A stretch of DNA of 64,000 nt from Massilia sp. MS-15 (GTDB lineage: Bacteria > Pseudomonadota > Gammaproteobacteria > Burkholderiales > Burkholderiaceae_D). Under the pieces are notes generated by a model that did no database searches, had not been told where the DNA came from, and saw only the letters and a list, made by a program, of their open reading frames with translations. Location: the NCBI RefSeq assembly GCF_020176695.1, contig NZ_JAIWIA010000040.1, positions 61,979-125,978 on the forward strand, read 5' to 3'. The position numbers and the translations under genes are program-made. This document shows, in pieces, positions 1 to 9,108 of this stretch (its first letter is position 1; every line of letters begins with the position of its first letter).

Positions 1-2610
1 GCGCACGTTCGCGGCGTACTTGCTCCAGTAGTCATCCGCCAGGCCGAAGTTGACCGTCGACAGGGCCGCCGATTCGAGCGCGTCCAGGGTGCCGAAGCGG
101 CCCGGCAGGCGCGCCGTCATGTTGCGCATGATGCTCTCGTATTCAAGGCCCACCAGCGGACGCTCGCCGGCCACACCGCGCAGTTCCTTCTGGACTTCGC
201 GCATCGCCTCCACTGTCTTGTCGGTCTGCACCGGCGCGATGATGTAGAACGGACGCTGGCCGCGCACATCGTTCAGGCGTGCCTGGGTGCCGTAGCTCCA
301 GTGCTTGTCGAGGCGCAGGTTGCGGTTCAGGCGCGAGGTCGCGATGCCGCCGAAGTTGGCCATCACCGGTTCCATCGCCAGGTCCTCGGGCTGGCCATAG
401 GCCTGCGACACGTGGGCGGCGACGATGGTCGACTGCGGCGCGTCCGGCTTGTCCACCAGGATCAGGCGCTTGCCGCGGGTCGGCGCCACGGTGGCCATCC
501 CCTTGGCCGGGGCGGTGCCCGGCTGCCACTTGCCGAAGCTCGCTTCCAGCGCCGGCAGCAGCTTGTCCATGCTGGTGTCGCCGGCCACCACGATGGTGGC
601 GCTGCCCGGCTTGAACCAGGTGGCGTGCCAGGCGGCCAGGTCGTCGCGGGTGAGCGACTGCACGCTGCCCTCGAAGCCGCTGGCCGGCTTGCCGTAGGCG
701 TGCCCGGCGCCGTACAGCAGCGCAGGCACGAGGCGCAGCGCCAGGCTGTTCGGCTGCGCCTTTTCCTGGCCGATGCCGGCCAGGCGGCGGCTCTTCGACA
801 GCGTGAACTGGTCCTGCGGGAAGCTCGGGCTCAATGCCGCTTCGGCCATCAGCGCCAGCGAAGGCGCCAGGTTGGCGCTGGTGCCCTGCAGGCGCACATA
901 GGACATGTCCTGGCCGTTGCCGGTGTACAGGCGGGCGCCCAGGTTTTCCAGCGCGTCCGACAGCGCGAAGGCGTCGCGCTGCTTCGTGCCCTTGTCGAGC
1001 AGGTCGAGCGCCAGCGAGGCGATGCCGGCCTTGGCGGCGGAATCCGAGGCGGCGCCGGCGTCGATCGCCAGCGAAGCGTTGAAGATCGGGGCCGAGTGGC
1101 GCTCGAGCAGCACCACCTTCAGGCCATTCTTGAGCTGGGCGCGCTGCAGCACCGGGAACTTGACATCGGGCGCGTCGCCCAGGCCAGGGAGGACCTTGCG
1201 GTCCAGGGTCGACTTGGTGGCGGCCAGCTTGGGCGCCGGGCGCACCGTCATCGTGTAGTGGCTGGCGCGCAGCCAGCGGTTGGCGGCCGCCTTGACGTCG
1301 GCCGGGGTGCCGGTGGCATACAGTTCGAGGCGGTCGAGGTAGGCGTCCGGCTTGCCGCCATAGGTCATGCTTTCGGCCAGCACGTCGGAACGGCCGCCGA
1401 AGCCGCCCAGGCGCTCCAGGCTGCGCGAGAAGCCGGCCAGCTCGCTCGTCTTCACGCGCTGCAGCTCGGCCTGGGTCGGGCCTTTCTCCATCAGCTCGGC
1501 CAGCACGCGCTCCATCTCGCGCTCGACCTCGAGCGGATCGACGCCCGGCTTGACGGTGGCGACCAGGTTGAAGGTGCCGCCCAGTTCACCGTCGTTGACC
1601 GAGGCGTTCACGCTGGTGGCGATGCCCTTGTCGTAGACCAGGCGCTTGGTCAGGCGCGCGCTCTTCGAGCCGCTCAGCACGCCGGCCAGCAGGTTCAGGT
1701 GCTGGGTGTCGGCATCCTTCCAGGAACCGACGTGCCAGGCGCGGTACACGCGCACTTGCGGTACCTGGTCTTCCATCTCGTCGCGGATGTTGCGGTCCAG
1801 CTGCGGGATCCATTTTTCGGTGCGCGGCAGCGCCGGGCCCGGCGGGATCGCGCCGAAGTACTTGTTCACCAGTTCATAGGCGCGCTCCGGCGTGATGTCG
1901 CCGGCCAGCGAGATCACCGCGTTGTTCGGGCCGTAATAGGTGCGGTACCACTCCTTGATGTCGTCCAGCGAGGCGGCCTGCAGGTCTTCCATGCTGCCGA
2001 TCGGCGACCATGAGTACGGGTGCGAGTACGGGTACATCTTGGCCGAGATTTCCTGCCACACGCGGCCATAGGGCTGGTTCTCGCCCTGGCGCTTCTCGTT
2101 CTGCACCACGCCGCGCTCGCGCTCGAGCATCGCCTGCGAGATGTAGTTGCCGAGGAAGCCCATGCGGTCCGATTCCAGGAACAGGGTGCGCTCCAGCGCC
2201 GATACCGGCACGTCCTCGAAGAAGTTGGTGCGGTCGGTGTTGGTGGTGCCGTTGCGGTTGTTCGCGCCGAGGTCGTCCATCGCCTCGCGGAAGCCGTGCG
2301 GGTAGTTCTCGGAACCGTTGAAGAAGAAGTGCTCGAACAGGTGGGCGAAGCCGGTCTTGCCGCGCTTCTCGTTACGCGAACCGACGTGGTACCACATGTT
2401 CACGCCGACCACCGGCACGCTGTGGTCGGTGTGGACCAGCAGGGTCAGGCCATTGGGCAGCACGAATTTCTTGTGGGCGATGCTGTAGGCCTTGCGGTCG
2501 AACTTGAAGGCTGCGCTGGCCTGGGTGCCGGCGGCCGGCGCGGCGGCGTGGGCGGGCAGCGCTGCCGCGGCGGCGAGGCCGAGCAGGAGGGGGATGGCGA
2601 GTTTTTTCAT
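1..2610 (-). CDS. M16 family zinc metallopeptidase, exported (3' end outside window)
   Basis: 870 residues are visible and the reading frame runs off the left edge, so the C-terminus is missing. The start ATG is followed by a clear Sec signal peptide (MKKLAIPLLLGLAAAAALPAHA). The inverted zinc motif of the pitrilysin family, HLFEH, lies at residues 90-94, and the downstream Glu ligand is probably in VVQNEKRQ. A second, catalytically inactive M16 half follows, as is usual for the two-lobed 900-residue members. Such periplasmic proteases degrade peptides inside a clamshell chamber. It is the last gene of the visible minus-strand run; the substrate cannot be told from sequence. Family assignment is firm. 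Confidence 0.93.
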   Translation of the reverse strand, partial: MKKLAIPLLLGLAAAAALPAHAAAPAAGTQASAAFKFDRKAYSIAHKKFVLPNGLTLLVHTDHSVPVVGVNMWYHVGSRNEKRGKTGFAHLFEHFFFNGSENYPHGFREAMDDLGANNRNGTTNTDRTNFFEDVPVSALERTLFLESDRMGFLGNYISQAMLERERGVVQNEKRQGENQPYGRVWQEISAKMYPYSHPYSWSPIGSMEDLQAASLDDIKEWYRTYYGPNNAVISLAGDITPERAYELVNKYFGAIPPGPALPRTEKWIPQLDRNIRDEMEDQVPQVRVYRAWHVGSWKDADTQHLNLLAGVLSGSKSARLTKRLVYDKGIATSVNASVNDGELGGTFNLVATVKPGVDPLEVEREMERVLAELMEKGPTQAELQRVKTSELAGFSRSLERLGGFGGRSDVLAESMTYGGKPDAYLDRLELYATGTPADVKAAANRWLRASHYTMTVRPAPKLAATKSTLDRKVLPGLGDAPDVKFPVLQRAQLKNGLKVVLLERHSAPIFNASLAIDAGAASDSAAKAGIASLALDLLDKGTKQRDAFALSDALENLGARLYTGNGQDMSYVRLQGTSANLAPSLALMAEAALSPSFPQDQFTLSKSRRLAGIGQEKAQPNSLALRLVPALLYGAGHAYGKPASGFEGSVQSLTRDDLAAWHATWFKPGSATIVVAGDTSMDKLLPALEASFGKWQPGTAPAKGMATVAPTRGKRLILVDKPDAPQSTIVAAHVSQAYGQPEDLAMEPVMANFGGIATSRLNRNLRLDKHWSYGTQARLNDVRGQRPFYIIAPVQTDKTVEAMREVQKELRGVAGERPLVGLEYESIMRNMTARLPGRFGTLDALESAALSTVNFGLADDYWSKYAANVR

Positions 2611-2668
2611 GGCGTCTCGGGGACAAGGTTGTTGTAGGTATGGGTCCTGGCCGCGCATGCGCAGCTTG

Positions 2669-2702
2669 AACGCGCGTGGGCGGCATAGCCGCCCACCCTA
2701 CA
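2669..2702 (-). repeat. REP-like palindrome, left member of an inverted pair
   Basis: The minus strand reads GTAGGGTGGGCGG, a short loop, then CCGCCCACGCG. It pairs with the oppositely oriented copy about 40 bp away (2741-2775), giving a BIME-like REP doublet between the Sel1-repeat gene and the M16 peptidase gene. Related copies occur at 13457-13552 and 57748-57775. Confidence 0.75.
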
Positions 2703-2740
2703 GGAATCGCTGGGCTCACGCCAGAGGAAATGGATACATA

Positions 2741-2775
2741 CGTAGGGTGGGGCGGCTATGCCGCCCACGCGTTCA
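2741..2775 (+). repeat. REP-like palindrome, right member of an inverted pair
   Basis: Plus-strand copy of the GTAGGGTGGG/CCGCCCACGCG palindrome, inverted relative to 2669-2702. The two units together could form a large cruciform or RNA hairpin. The copy ends 25 bp before the stop codon of the Sel1-repeat gene, so it could also protect or terminate that transcript. Confidence 0.75.
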
Positions 2776-2800
2776 AACCACGCCGGAAGACCCGTACGCC

Positions 2801-4360
2801 TTACGTAAACGCCTGCGCCTGCGCCAGCAGCTGCGGCTCCATGCGCGCCACGATCTTCTTCAGGTAGCCCGATGCCGCCACCACTCCCGCCCCGCCCGCG
2901 CGCTGCAGCCAGGCATAGGCCTCGACCAGGTCGCGCTGCACGCCCTGCCCCGCCGAATACATCACGCCCAGGTTGAACTGGGCACGCGCATGGCCCTGGC
3001 GCGCCGCGCACAGGTACCAGAAGTGCGCGGCCTCGTAGTCGCGCTCGATGCCCTTGCCGCAATCGTGGCGCAGGCCCAGCTCGAACTGGGCCAGCGCGTG
3101 GCCCTGGTCGGCCGCCTTGTGGAACCAGTCGGTGGCCTCGGCCGGATCGGCATGTTCGGCGCGGTCGAGCAGCACGCCCACCATGTACTGGGCCGGTGCG
3201 TACTCCTGGTGCGCGGCGCGGCGGTACCACTCCAGCGCCTGCGCCTCGTCGCGCGCCACGCCGGCGCCGGACTCGTAGCGCAGGCCGAGATCGAACTGGG
3301 CGCGCAGGTGGCCCTGCTCGGCCGCCTTGCGGTACCAGCCCTGCGCCGCTTCCGGATCGCGCGGCACGCCCTTGCCGGCGTCGACCAGCTGGGCCAGGTG
3401 GTACTGGGCCGAAGGCATGCCCTGCTCGGCTGCCTGGCGGTACCAGTGGGCCGCGGTGGCGGCGTCGCGTTCGACACCCTGGCCATGCTCGTAGCGCACG
3501 CCCAGGTTGTCCTGGGCGCCGGCATGGCCCTGTTCGGCCGCCTGGCGGTACCAGTGCAGGGCCAGCTCCTCGTCGCGCGCCACGCCGTGGCCGCTGTCGT
3601 AGACCAGGGCCAGGTTGAACTGGGAACTGGCGTGTCCCTGTTCGGCGGCGCGGCCGTACCACAGGATGGCACTGACGCTGTCCTGCTCCAGGTCCTGCCC
3701 CTTGTCGTAGCGCAGGCCGAGGTTGAACTGGGCCGGCGCATAGCCCTGCTCCGCCGCCTTGCGCAACCAGGCGATGGCCTCGGCGCCGCTGCTGCGCAGG
3801 GCCAGGCTGAACTGCGAGCGCGCGTGGTCCTGCTCCGCCGCGCGGCGGTACCACATGGTGGCCGTTTCCTGGTCCTGGGGCACGCCCTTGCCGGTCTCGT
3901 ACATCATGCCGAGGTTGTGCTGGGCGCCCGGCTCGCCCTGGTCGGCCGCCTGGCTGAACCAGTGCAGGGCCTGGCCGACGTCGTTCGGCACGCCCTGCCC
4001 CTTGGCGTACAGCCAGCCCAGGTTGTACTGGGCCGGCGCGTAGCCCTGCTCGGCGGCGCGGCGGTACCAGTAGGCCGCCTGGCCGTAGTCCTGGGCCACG
4101 CCCTGTCCCTTCTGGTACATCACGCCCAGGTTGTACTGGGCCAGCTCGAGGTCGGCGCTGGCCGCCATGCGGTACCAGGCCACGGCCAGCTCGTGGTCCT
4201 GCGCCACGCCCTGGCCGCTGGCGTACATGAAGCCCAGGCTGTGCTGGGCCGAGGGCACGCCGCGTTCGGCCATCCCTTTCACGCGCAGGAATTCGGCCGT
4301 GTAGCGCGGCTCGGCCTTGCGTTCGGCGCGATCGGCGGGGTGGGCCGGGAAGTCGAGCAT
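2801..4360 (-). CDS. Sel1-repeat (SLR/TPR-like) protein
   Basis: 519 residues made almost entirely of about twelve 36-residue Sel1-like repeats, with the recurrent pattern AEQGxAxAQxNLGxxYxxGxGV. These form an alpha-solenoid protein-binding scaffold. No signal peptide is visible, so a cytoplasmic role is likely. It starts 12 bp after the stop of the REC-PAS-GGDEF-EAL gene and is surely co-transcribed with it. In other bacteria Sel1 proteins often act as adaptors in signalling or surface assembly; here I infer a partner role for the adjacent c-di-GMP enzyme. The partner is unknown. Confidence 0.9.
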   Translation of the reverse strand: MLDFPAHPADRAERKAEPRYTAEFLRVKGMAERGVPSAQHSLGFMYASGQGVAQDHELAVAWYRMAASADLELAQYNLGVMYQKGQGVAQDYGQAAYWYRRAAEQGYAPAQYNLGWLYAKGQGVPNDVGQALHWFSQAADQGEPGAQHNLGMMYETGKGVPQDQETATMWYRRAAEQDHARSQFSLALRSSGAEAIAWLRKAAEQGYAPAQFNLGLRYDKGQDLEQDSVSAILWYGRAAEQGHASSQFNLALVYDSGHGVARDEELALHWYRQAAEQGHAGAQDNLGVRYEHGQGVERDAATAAHWYRQAAEQGMPSAQYHLAQLVDAGKGVPRDPEAAQGWYRKAAEQGHLRAQFDLGLRYESGAGVARDEAQALEWYRRAAHQEYAPAQYMVGVLLDRAEHADPAEATDWFHKAADQGHALAQFELGLRHDCGKGIERDYEAAHFWYLCAARQGHARAQFNLGVMYSAGQGVQRDLVEAYAWLQRAGGAGVVAASGYLKKIVARMEPQLLAQAQAFT

Positions 4361-4372
4361 GGCGGGCGGCCT

Positions 4373-6601
4373 CTATGCCTGGACGGCGCGCAGGCCGAAC
4401 AGGGTCGGCTGGGTGCGCAGCGACTTGATGAATTCGCCCAGCGGGATCGGGCGGTAGTACAGGTAGCCCTGCATCGTCATACAGCCGTTGGCGCGCAGGT
4501 AGCGCGCCTGCTCCTCGGTCTCGACGCCTTCCGCGATCAGGTTCAGCCCGAGGCCGCGCGCGATCGAGATGATCGCCAGGATGACCGGATAGTGCCCGCC
4601 CTCCTCGTGGATCTCCTTGACGAAAGACTGGTCGATCTTCACGGTGTGGATCGGGAAGCGGTGCAGGTAGGACAGCGAGGAGTAGCCGGTGCCGAAGTCG
4701 TCGATCGCGATCGACACCCCAAGCTGGCACAGTTTATTCAGCTGCTCGATCGCGTACTGCGGGTTGCGGATGCAGATGTTCTCGGTGATCTCGACTTCGA
4801 TCTGGCCCGGCTGGATTCCGTAGCGCACCAGGGCGCCGCGCATCTTTTCGAAGAAGTCGCCGCGGTCCAGGTATTGCGGCGACAGGTTCAGCGACAGGCG
4901 TACGTGGTCGGTGCCGGAGGCGTTCCACTGCAGCATGTCGCGGCACAGGGCGCCGATCATCCAGTCCGAGATCGGCAGCATCAGGCCGTTCTCCTCCGCG
5001 AACGGCAGGAACTCGCCGGCCGACAGCAGGCCGCGGGTCGGATGGTTCCAGCGCATCAGGGCTTCGGCGCCGACGATCCGGCCGGTGAGCGCGTCGATCT
5101 GCGGCTGGTAGTACATCTCCAGCTCGTCCTGCTCGAGCGCGCGGCGCAGCGCCTGCTCGAGCGCGATCTTCTGGTGCGACACATCCAGCATCGAGGTGTG
5201 ATAGAAGCTGTGGCCATTCTTGCCGAGCGCCTTGACCTGGTACATGGCGATGTCGGCGTGGCGCAGCAGCTCGTCGATCGACTCGCCGTCGGTCGGGTAG
5301 ATCGCGATGCCGATCGAGGCCGAGATGTGCACTTCGTGGCCGTCCAGGTCGAAGGGGCGCTGCAGGGACTCGAGGAACTTGTCGGCGATGATGCGCGCGT
5401 CGTCGCGGTCGCGCAGCTCCGGCAGCACGATGGTGAATTCGTCGCCGCCCTGGCGCGCCAGGGTGTCGCCCTTGCGCAGGCAATCCTTCAGGCGGGTGGC
5501 GGCCTGCTGCAGCAGCTCGTCGCCCTTCACGTGGCCGAGCGTGTCGTTGACCAGCTTGAAGCGGTCCAGGTCGATGAACATCACGGCCAGCTCGGTCTTC
5601 TTGCGCTTGGCCTGGATCACGGCCAGGCCGAGGCGGTCCTTGAACAGGATGCGGTTCGGCAGGTCGGTCAGGATGTCGTGGTAGGCCTGGTAGGAAATCA
5701 CCTCTTCCGCGCGCTTGCGGTCGGTGATGTCGCGCGCCACGCCGTAGGTGCCGAAGAACTCGAGCTTCTTGACCTCCTGGTCGGGCACGTGCATGCCGAT
5801 CGCGTTCAGCGAGATCGTCATCAGGGTGTTGTTGAAGGTGCGCTCGTGGCCATTGCCGCCTCCGCCGCCGTTCCTGCACTTCAGGCGCAGCTCGACGTTG
5901 CGCGAGGCGCGCTCGTCGACGCGGCGCTCGTTGAACACGTAGCGCGCGCGCTCCAGGTCTTCTTCATGCACCAGCACCGAGTAGTGCTTGCCGAGCAATT
6001 CATCACGGGAGTAGCCGAGCAGCTGGTAGGCGCGGTCGTTCACGAAGGTGAAGCGGCCCTCGTGGTTCAGCGTGTAGATGATGTCCGGCGAGGAGTCCAC
6101 CAGGTAGCGGTACATCTTCTCGGAGTTTTCCAGCTGGGTGGCCATGCGCTCGTTCTCGAGCGCCAGGCGGCGGCCCTTGAGCGCGTTGGCGACCGTGGCC
6201 AGCAGTTCTTCGCGCGCGTAGGGCTTGCGCAGGTAGTCGTAGGCGCCGCGCTTGAGCGCGCCGATCGCGGCGTCGATCCCGACCTCGCCGCTCATCACGA
6301 TCACGTCGGCATCGATGCCCTTCTCGTTGATGAAGTCCATGATTTCGTGACCGCCGATGTCGGGCAGGCGCAAATCGAGCAGGACCAGGTCGAAGCGCAG
6401 GCGCGACAGGTGGGCCAGGGCTTCGCTGCCCGAACTGGCGGTGCTCAAGGAGTAGCCGCGGCCCTTGAGCAGTTCGTACAGCGAGGACAGCAGGCGCGGC
6501 TCGTCGTCGACCAGCAGCAGGCGTGGCTGGCCATCGGTGTCCAGCGTCGGGGAATAGGGAGCGAGCTCGCCGGGGAACATGGCGTTGTGCGCGTTCATCA
6601 T
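4373..6601 (-). CDS. Response regulator with REC-PAS-GGDEF-EAL (c-di-GMP turnover)
   Basis: 742 residues. An N-terminal receiver domain (about 25-145) has phospho-acceptor Asp76 (DLVLLDLRLPD) and conserved Lys in LRKPY. A PAS domain follows (about 160-300), with a Gly/Asn-rich insert near 244-252. The GGDEF domain has an intact GGDEF at 385-389 and an I-site RKGD at 376-379. The EAL domain has an intact EAL at 513-515, DDFGTGYSSL and KIDQSFV. Both synthesis and breakdown of c-di-GMP are therefore possible, with product feedback on the cyclase. It starts 4 bp after the stop of the HDOD/kinase gene, which is the obvious candidate phospho-donor. Two Met codons open the frame; either may be used. 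Confidence 0.95.
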   Translation of the reverse strand: MMNAHNAMFPGELAPYSPTLDTDGQPRLLLVDDEPRLLSSLYELLKGRGYSLSTASSGSEALAHLSRLRFDLVLLDLRLPDIGGHEIMDFINEKGIDADVIVMSGEVGIDAAIGALKRGAYDYLRKPYAREELLATVANALKGRRLALENERMATQLENSEKMYRYLVDSSPDIIYTLNHEGRFTFVNDRAYQLLGYSRDELLGKHYSVLVHEEDLERARYVFNERRVDERASRNVELRLKCRNGGGGGNGHERTFNNTLMTISLNAIGMHVPDQEVKKLEFFGTYGVARDITDRKRAEEVISYQAYHDILTDLPNRILFKDRLGLAVIQAKRKKTELAVMFIDLDRFKLVNDTLGHVKGDELLQQAATRLKDCLRKGDTLARQGGDEFTIVLPELRDRDDARIIADKFLESLQRPFDLDGHEVHISASIGIAIYPTDGESIDELLRHADIAMYQVKALGKNGHSFYHTSMLDVSHQKIALEQALRRALEQDELEMYYQPQIDALTGRIVGAEALMRWNHPTRGLLSAGEFLPFAEENGLMLPISDWMIGALCRDMLQWNASGTDHVRLSLNLSPQYLDRGDFFEKMRGALVRYGIQPGQIEVEITENICIRNPQYAIEQLNKLCQLGVSIAIDDFGTGYSSLSYLHRFPIHTVKIDQSFVKEIHEEGGHYPVILAIISIARGLGLNLIAEGVETEEQARYLRANGCMTMQGYLYYRPIPLGEFIKSLRTQPTLFGLRAVQA

Positions 6602-6605
6602 GACT

Positions 6606-8783
6606 TCATGCGGAGCCGAGCGCGCGTGCCGGCAGCGTCATCGGGTTGCCAAGGCCGGTGCCGGCGCCGGCGCCGGACCATGCCGGCAGGAGGATTTCGA
6701 ATGCGGTGCCGCTGCGGCCGCTGCGGCAGGCGATGTGCCCGCCCAGTTTCTTGACCAGGCTGTGCACGATCGACAGGCCGAGGCCATGGTGAGCGCCGTC
6801 CTTGGTGCTCTTCACCGGCGAGAACAGGTGGGCCAGCACCTCGCGCGACAGGCCCGGTCCGTTGTCACTGACGACCAGCTCCAGGTACAGGTGGCGCTCG
6901 CGGTTCACGTGGCCGCGGTTGACGATCTCGACCCGGCCGCCGCCCGGGCCCAGGGCCTCGATCGCGTTCTTCACCAGGTTCACCAGGATCTGCTTGAGCA
7001 CGTCGGCGTCACCCTCGATGCGGGTCGCTTCCTCGTGCATGGTGACCGCGATCTCCACCGAGGCGGGCACGAAGCCGGTGCTGCGGAACAGGCGCTGCAC
7101 GTCGTCGACCACCTTGGCCACGTCGGTCGGACGCGGGCCGGCATCGCTCGGCTTCAGGTCGGCCAGGCTGCTGACCAGCTGGCCGACGCGGTCGATTTCC
7201 TCGTTCAGGATCGACATCTCGCCGCTCACCGGCTCCTGGCGCGCCAGCTTGCTGTCGAGGACACTCAGGTAGTTCTTGATGATCGACAGCGGGTTGTTCA
7301 CCTCGTGCACCACGCGGCGCGAGGCTTCGCGGTATTCCTCGGCCACGTGCGCCAGCTGGCGCCGCGCATGGCCGCGCTCGAGCAGCATGTTTTCCAGCGC
7401 ACTGGCGGCCTGCGCCCCGAAGGACTGCATGAAGCGCTCGCGCCGCTGGCAGTACGGGACCTGCCAGGCGGCGATGCCGCCGATCAGCACGCCCAGGCAG
7501 CGCGCGCCGGCCACCAGCGGCACGCACACCAGGCTGTCGGTGCCGAGCATGCGCAGCAGCTGCTCCTCGGCCAGGCCGACCGGTTCACCCGCGCCGTGCT
7601 CGCGTCCGATGAAGGCCGGACGGCGCTCCAGCGCGCTCTTGGCGATGGCGCCGCCCTTGGCCAGCGGCACCGCGAATTCGGCGATGCGCTGGCTGCCCTG
7701 GGTGGGTGCGCCCACCAGCGCATGGCCGGTCGGATTTTCCAGCAGCACCACGGCGCTGCCGAAGTCGAACAGGATGCGCGCCGAGCGCGTCATCGCTTCC
7801 AGCAAACCCGATTCGCCCTGCGTACGCGCGAAGCTCTGCCCTACTTCCGAGACCAGCACCATGTTGCGCACCTCTTCCGACAGGCGCTGCTGCACCGGAT
7901 CGAGCGCGGGCGGCGCGAAGGCCGGCGGCGCCGGCACGTCGTCGGCGCCCTGCAGGTCGATGCCCAGGTGGGCGGCCGCCTTCTCGACCTGGCGCGCGGC
8001 GCCCAGCAGCATCGGTTCGACCTGGCCGGCATCGATGCCGCACAGGGCGGCCGCTTCCAGCACCAGCGTCTCGTCCTGCGGATGGCAGGACAGCACATGG
8101 GCCAGGCGCACGATGCGGATCAAGGGGTGGGCCGACTCCAGGCGTTCGCTCGGCTCATGGTGGTACAGCACGGCGTCGGCCAGGAAGGAGTCGAGCTGCC
8201 AGCGCTCGATCAGCCAGGCGCCGGCTTCGGCATGGGTGATCTGCAGCGTGCGCTGCTCGACCGCGCACAGGTCTTCGTCGTCGCGCGCGGTGAAGTTGTA
8301 GGCGTATTCCTTGGGCGCGGTGGCCAGCAGCGCCAGGCGGCCGACGTTGTGCAGCAGGCCGGCGAGATAGGCTTCTTCCAGGTGCGGGTAGTCGACCGCG
8401 CGCGCGATCTCCTTGGCCATCACCGCTGCGCTCAGCGAATTCTTCCAGAACGCGCGCAGGTCGGTGCTGCCCGAATGCGGAAAATTATTAAAGGTCTGGA
8501 ACACCGAATCGCTGATGACCAGGGTCTTGATCATGTCGGTGCCGAGGGCGACCAGCGACTGCTCGAGGTTGACGTTGCGGTGGTGGCGCTGGTAGGCGGA
8601 ACTGTTGGCGACGGCCAGCAGCTTGCCGGTCATGCCGGCATCCTTCGAAATCAGGGCGGCCAGTTCCGGCATGCCGAGGTCGTCGGCCTGCAGGTGTTCG
8701 ATGAGACGCACGAGGATCTGCGGCATGGCCGGCAGACGGGCAATCAACAGGCGATTGCGGATATCCTGATCCGAAGCTTGCAT
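6606..8783 (-). CDS. HDOD-GAF-histidine kinase hybrid sensor
   Basis: 725 residues from ATG 8783 (MQASDQDIRNR); an upstream extension to 8900 is open but looks non-coding. HDOD domain at about 15-230, GAF-like region at about 310-470, then a kinase core: His493 in RRVVHEVNNPLS, N-box VNLVKNAIEAL (601-611), G1 DNGPG (640-644), G2 GLGLS (667-671). HDOD domains are degenerate HD domains used in signalling. The kinase end looks catalytically intact. It lies directly upstream of a receiver-GGDEF-EAL protein, so I infer a two-component c-di-GMP circuit. No membrane segment is seen, so sensing is probably cytoplasmic. Confidence 0.93.
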   Translation of the reverse strand: MQASDQDIRNRLLIARLPAMPQILVRLIEHLQADDLGMPELAALISKDAGMTGKLLAVANSSAYQRHHRNVNLEQSLVALGTDMIKTLVISDSVFQTFNNFPHSGSTDLRAFWKNSLSAAVMAKEIARAVDYPHLEEAYLAGLLHNVGRLALLATAPKEYAYNFTARDDEDLCAVEQRTLQITHAEAGAWLIERWQLDSFLADAVLYHHEPSERLESAHPLIRIVRLAHVLSCHPQDETLVLEAAALCGIDAGQVEPMLLGAARQVEKAAAHLGIDLQGADDVPAPPAFAPPALDPVQQRLSEEVRNMVLVSEVGQSFARTQGESGLLEAMTRSARILFDFGSAVVLLENPTGHALVGAPTQGSQRIAEFAVPLAKGGAIAKSALERRPAFIGREHGAGEPVGLAEEQLLRMLGTDSLVCVPLVAGARCLGVLIGGIAAWQVPYCQRRERFMQSFGAQAASALENMLLERGHARRQLAHVAEEYREASRRVVHEVNNPLSIIKNYLSVLDSKLARQEPVSGEMSILNEEIDRVGQLVSSLADLKPSDAGPRPTDVAKVVDDVQRLFRSTGFVPASVEIAVTMHEEATRIEGDADVLKQILVNLVKNAIEALGPGGGRVEIVNRGHVNRERHLYLELVVSDNGPGLSREVLAHLFSPVKSTKDGAHHGLGLSIVHSLVKKLGGHIACRSGRSGTAFEILLPAWSGAGAGTGLGNPMTLPARALGSA

Positions 8784-8914
8784 GGTCTCAAACGTGGCCG
8801 CTTGTCGAGGGTTGTTCCAGGCAACCCAGGACGGGCTGCCACAAGGTCTTGCTCGTTGATCTAGCGCACAGAACAATGTTTTCACGTTTGTTCCAAGCAC
8901 GAAAAACTTATCTT

Positions 8915-8943
8915 AGCATATAGACATTTCTGATTAGGAACAA
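8915..8943 (-). promoter_or_regulatory. Possible sigma70 promoter for the HDOD kinase operon
   Basis: On the minus strand TTGTTC (8938-8943), a 17-bp spacer and TATGCT (8915-8920) lie in an AT-rich island about 130 bp upstream of ATG 8783. Spacing is ideal but both hexamers are only partial matches. Confidence 0.4.
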
Positions 8944-9024
8944 TACTTTCTGAAAAAAGTGTTGCCCGGATGTGTCGCCCCGATGTGTCGCCTGCTTCGC
9001 CCCACCCAGGCGCCGCAAAAGCGG

Positions 9025-9072
9025 ATGAAAGATTATTTCATATATGTATGCATATATGAAAGATTATTTCAT
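9025..9072. repeat. Pair of 17-bp direct repeats in an AT-rich island (operator-like)
   Basis: ATGAAAGATTATTTCAT occurs twice without mismatch, at 9025-9041 and 9056-9072, 31 bp apart start to start (about three helical turns). Each copy is itself a partial palindrome (ATGAAA/TTTCAT), and the 14 bp between them (ATATGTATGCATAT) are near-palindromic. The site lies about 240 bp upstream of the HDOD kinase start and just past the terminator of the MFS gene. Arrangement and symmetry suggest a binding site for a dimeric regulator; the regulator is unknown. Confidence 0.55.
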
Positions 9073-9077
9073 CGACA

Positions 9078-9102
9078 TAAAAAAGGCCGGTTCCGGGCCG
9101 GG
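9078..9102 (-). terminator. Rho-independent terminator after the MFS gene
   Basis: Minus strand reads CGGCCCGGAACCGGCC followed by six T. It lies just past the stop codon at 9109 and ends the methyltransferase-MFS transcript. Confidence 0.8.
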
Positions 9103-9108
9103 GGCAAG

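Noticed and set aside
301..2013. 570-codon plus-strand open frame opposite the M16 peptidase
   Set aside because: Same kind of antisense shadow; the minus frame has a signal peptide and zinc motif.
2492..6754. 1420-codon open frame on the plus strand
   Set aside because: It lies antisense to the Sel1 and REC-GGDEF-EAL genes; it is an open shadow due to high GC at third positions. The translation is a low-complexity run of Ala, Arg, Val, Gly, Leu and His without domains.
8784..8900. N-terminal extension of the HDOD kinase
   Set aside because: The 39 extra residues lack similarity to HDOD proteins and would run through the proposed promoter leader.
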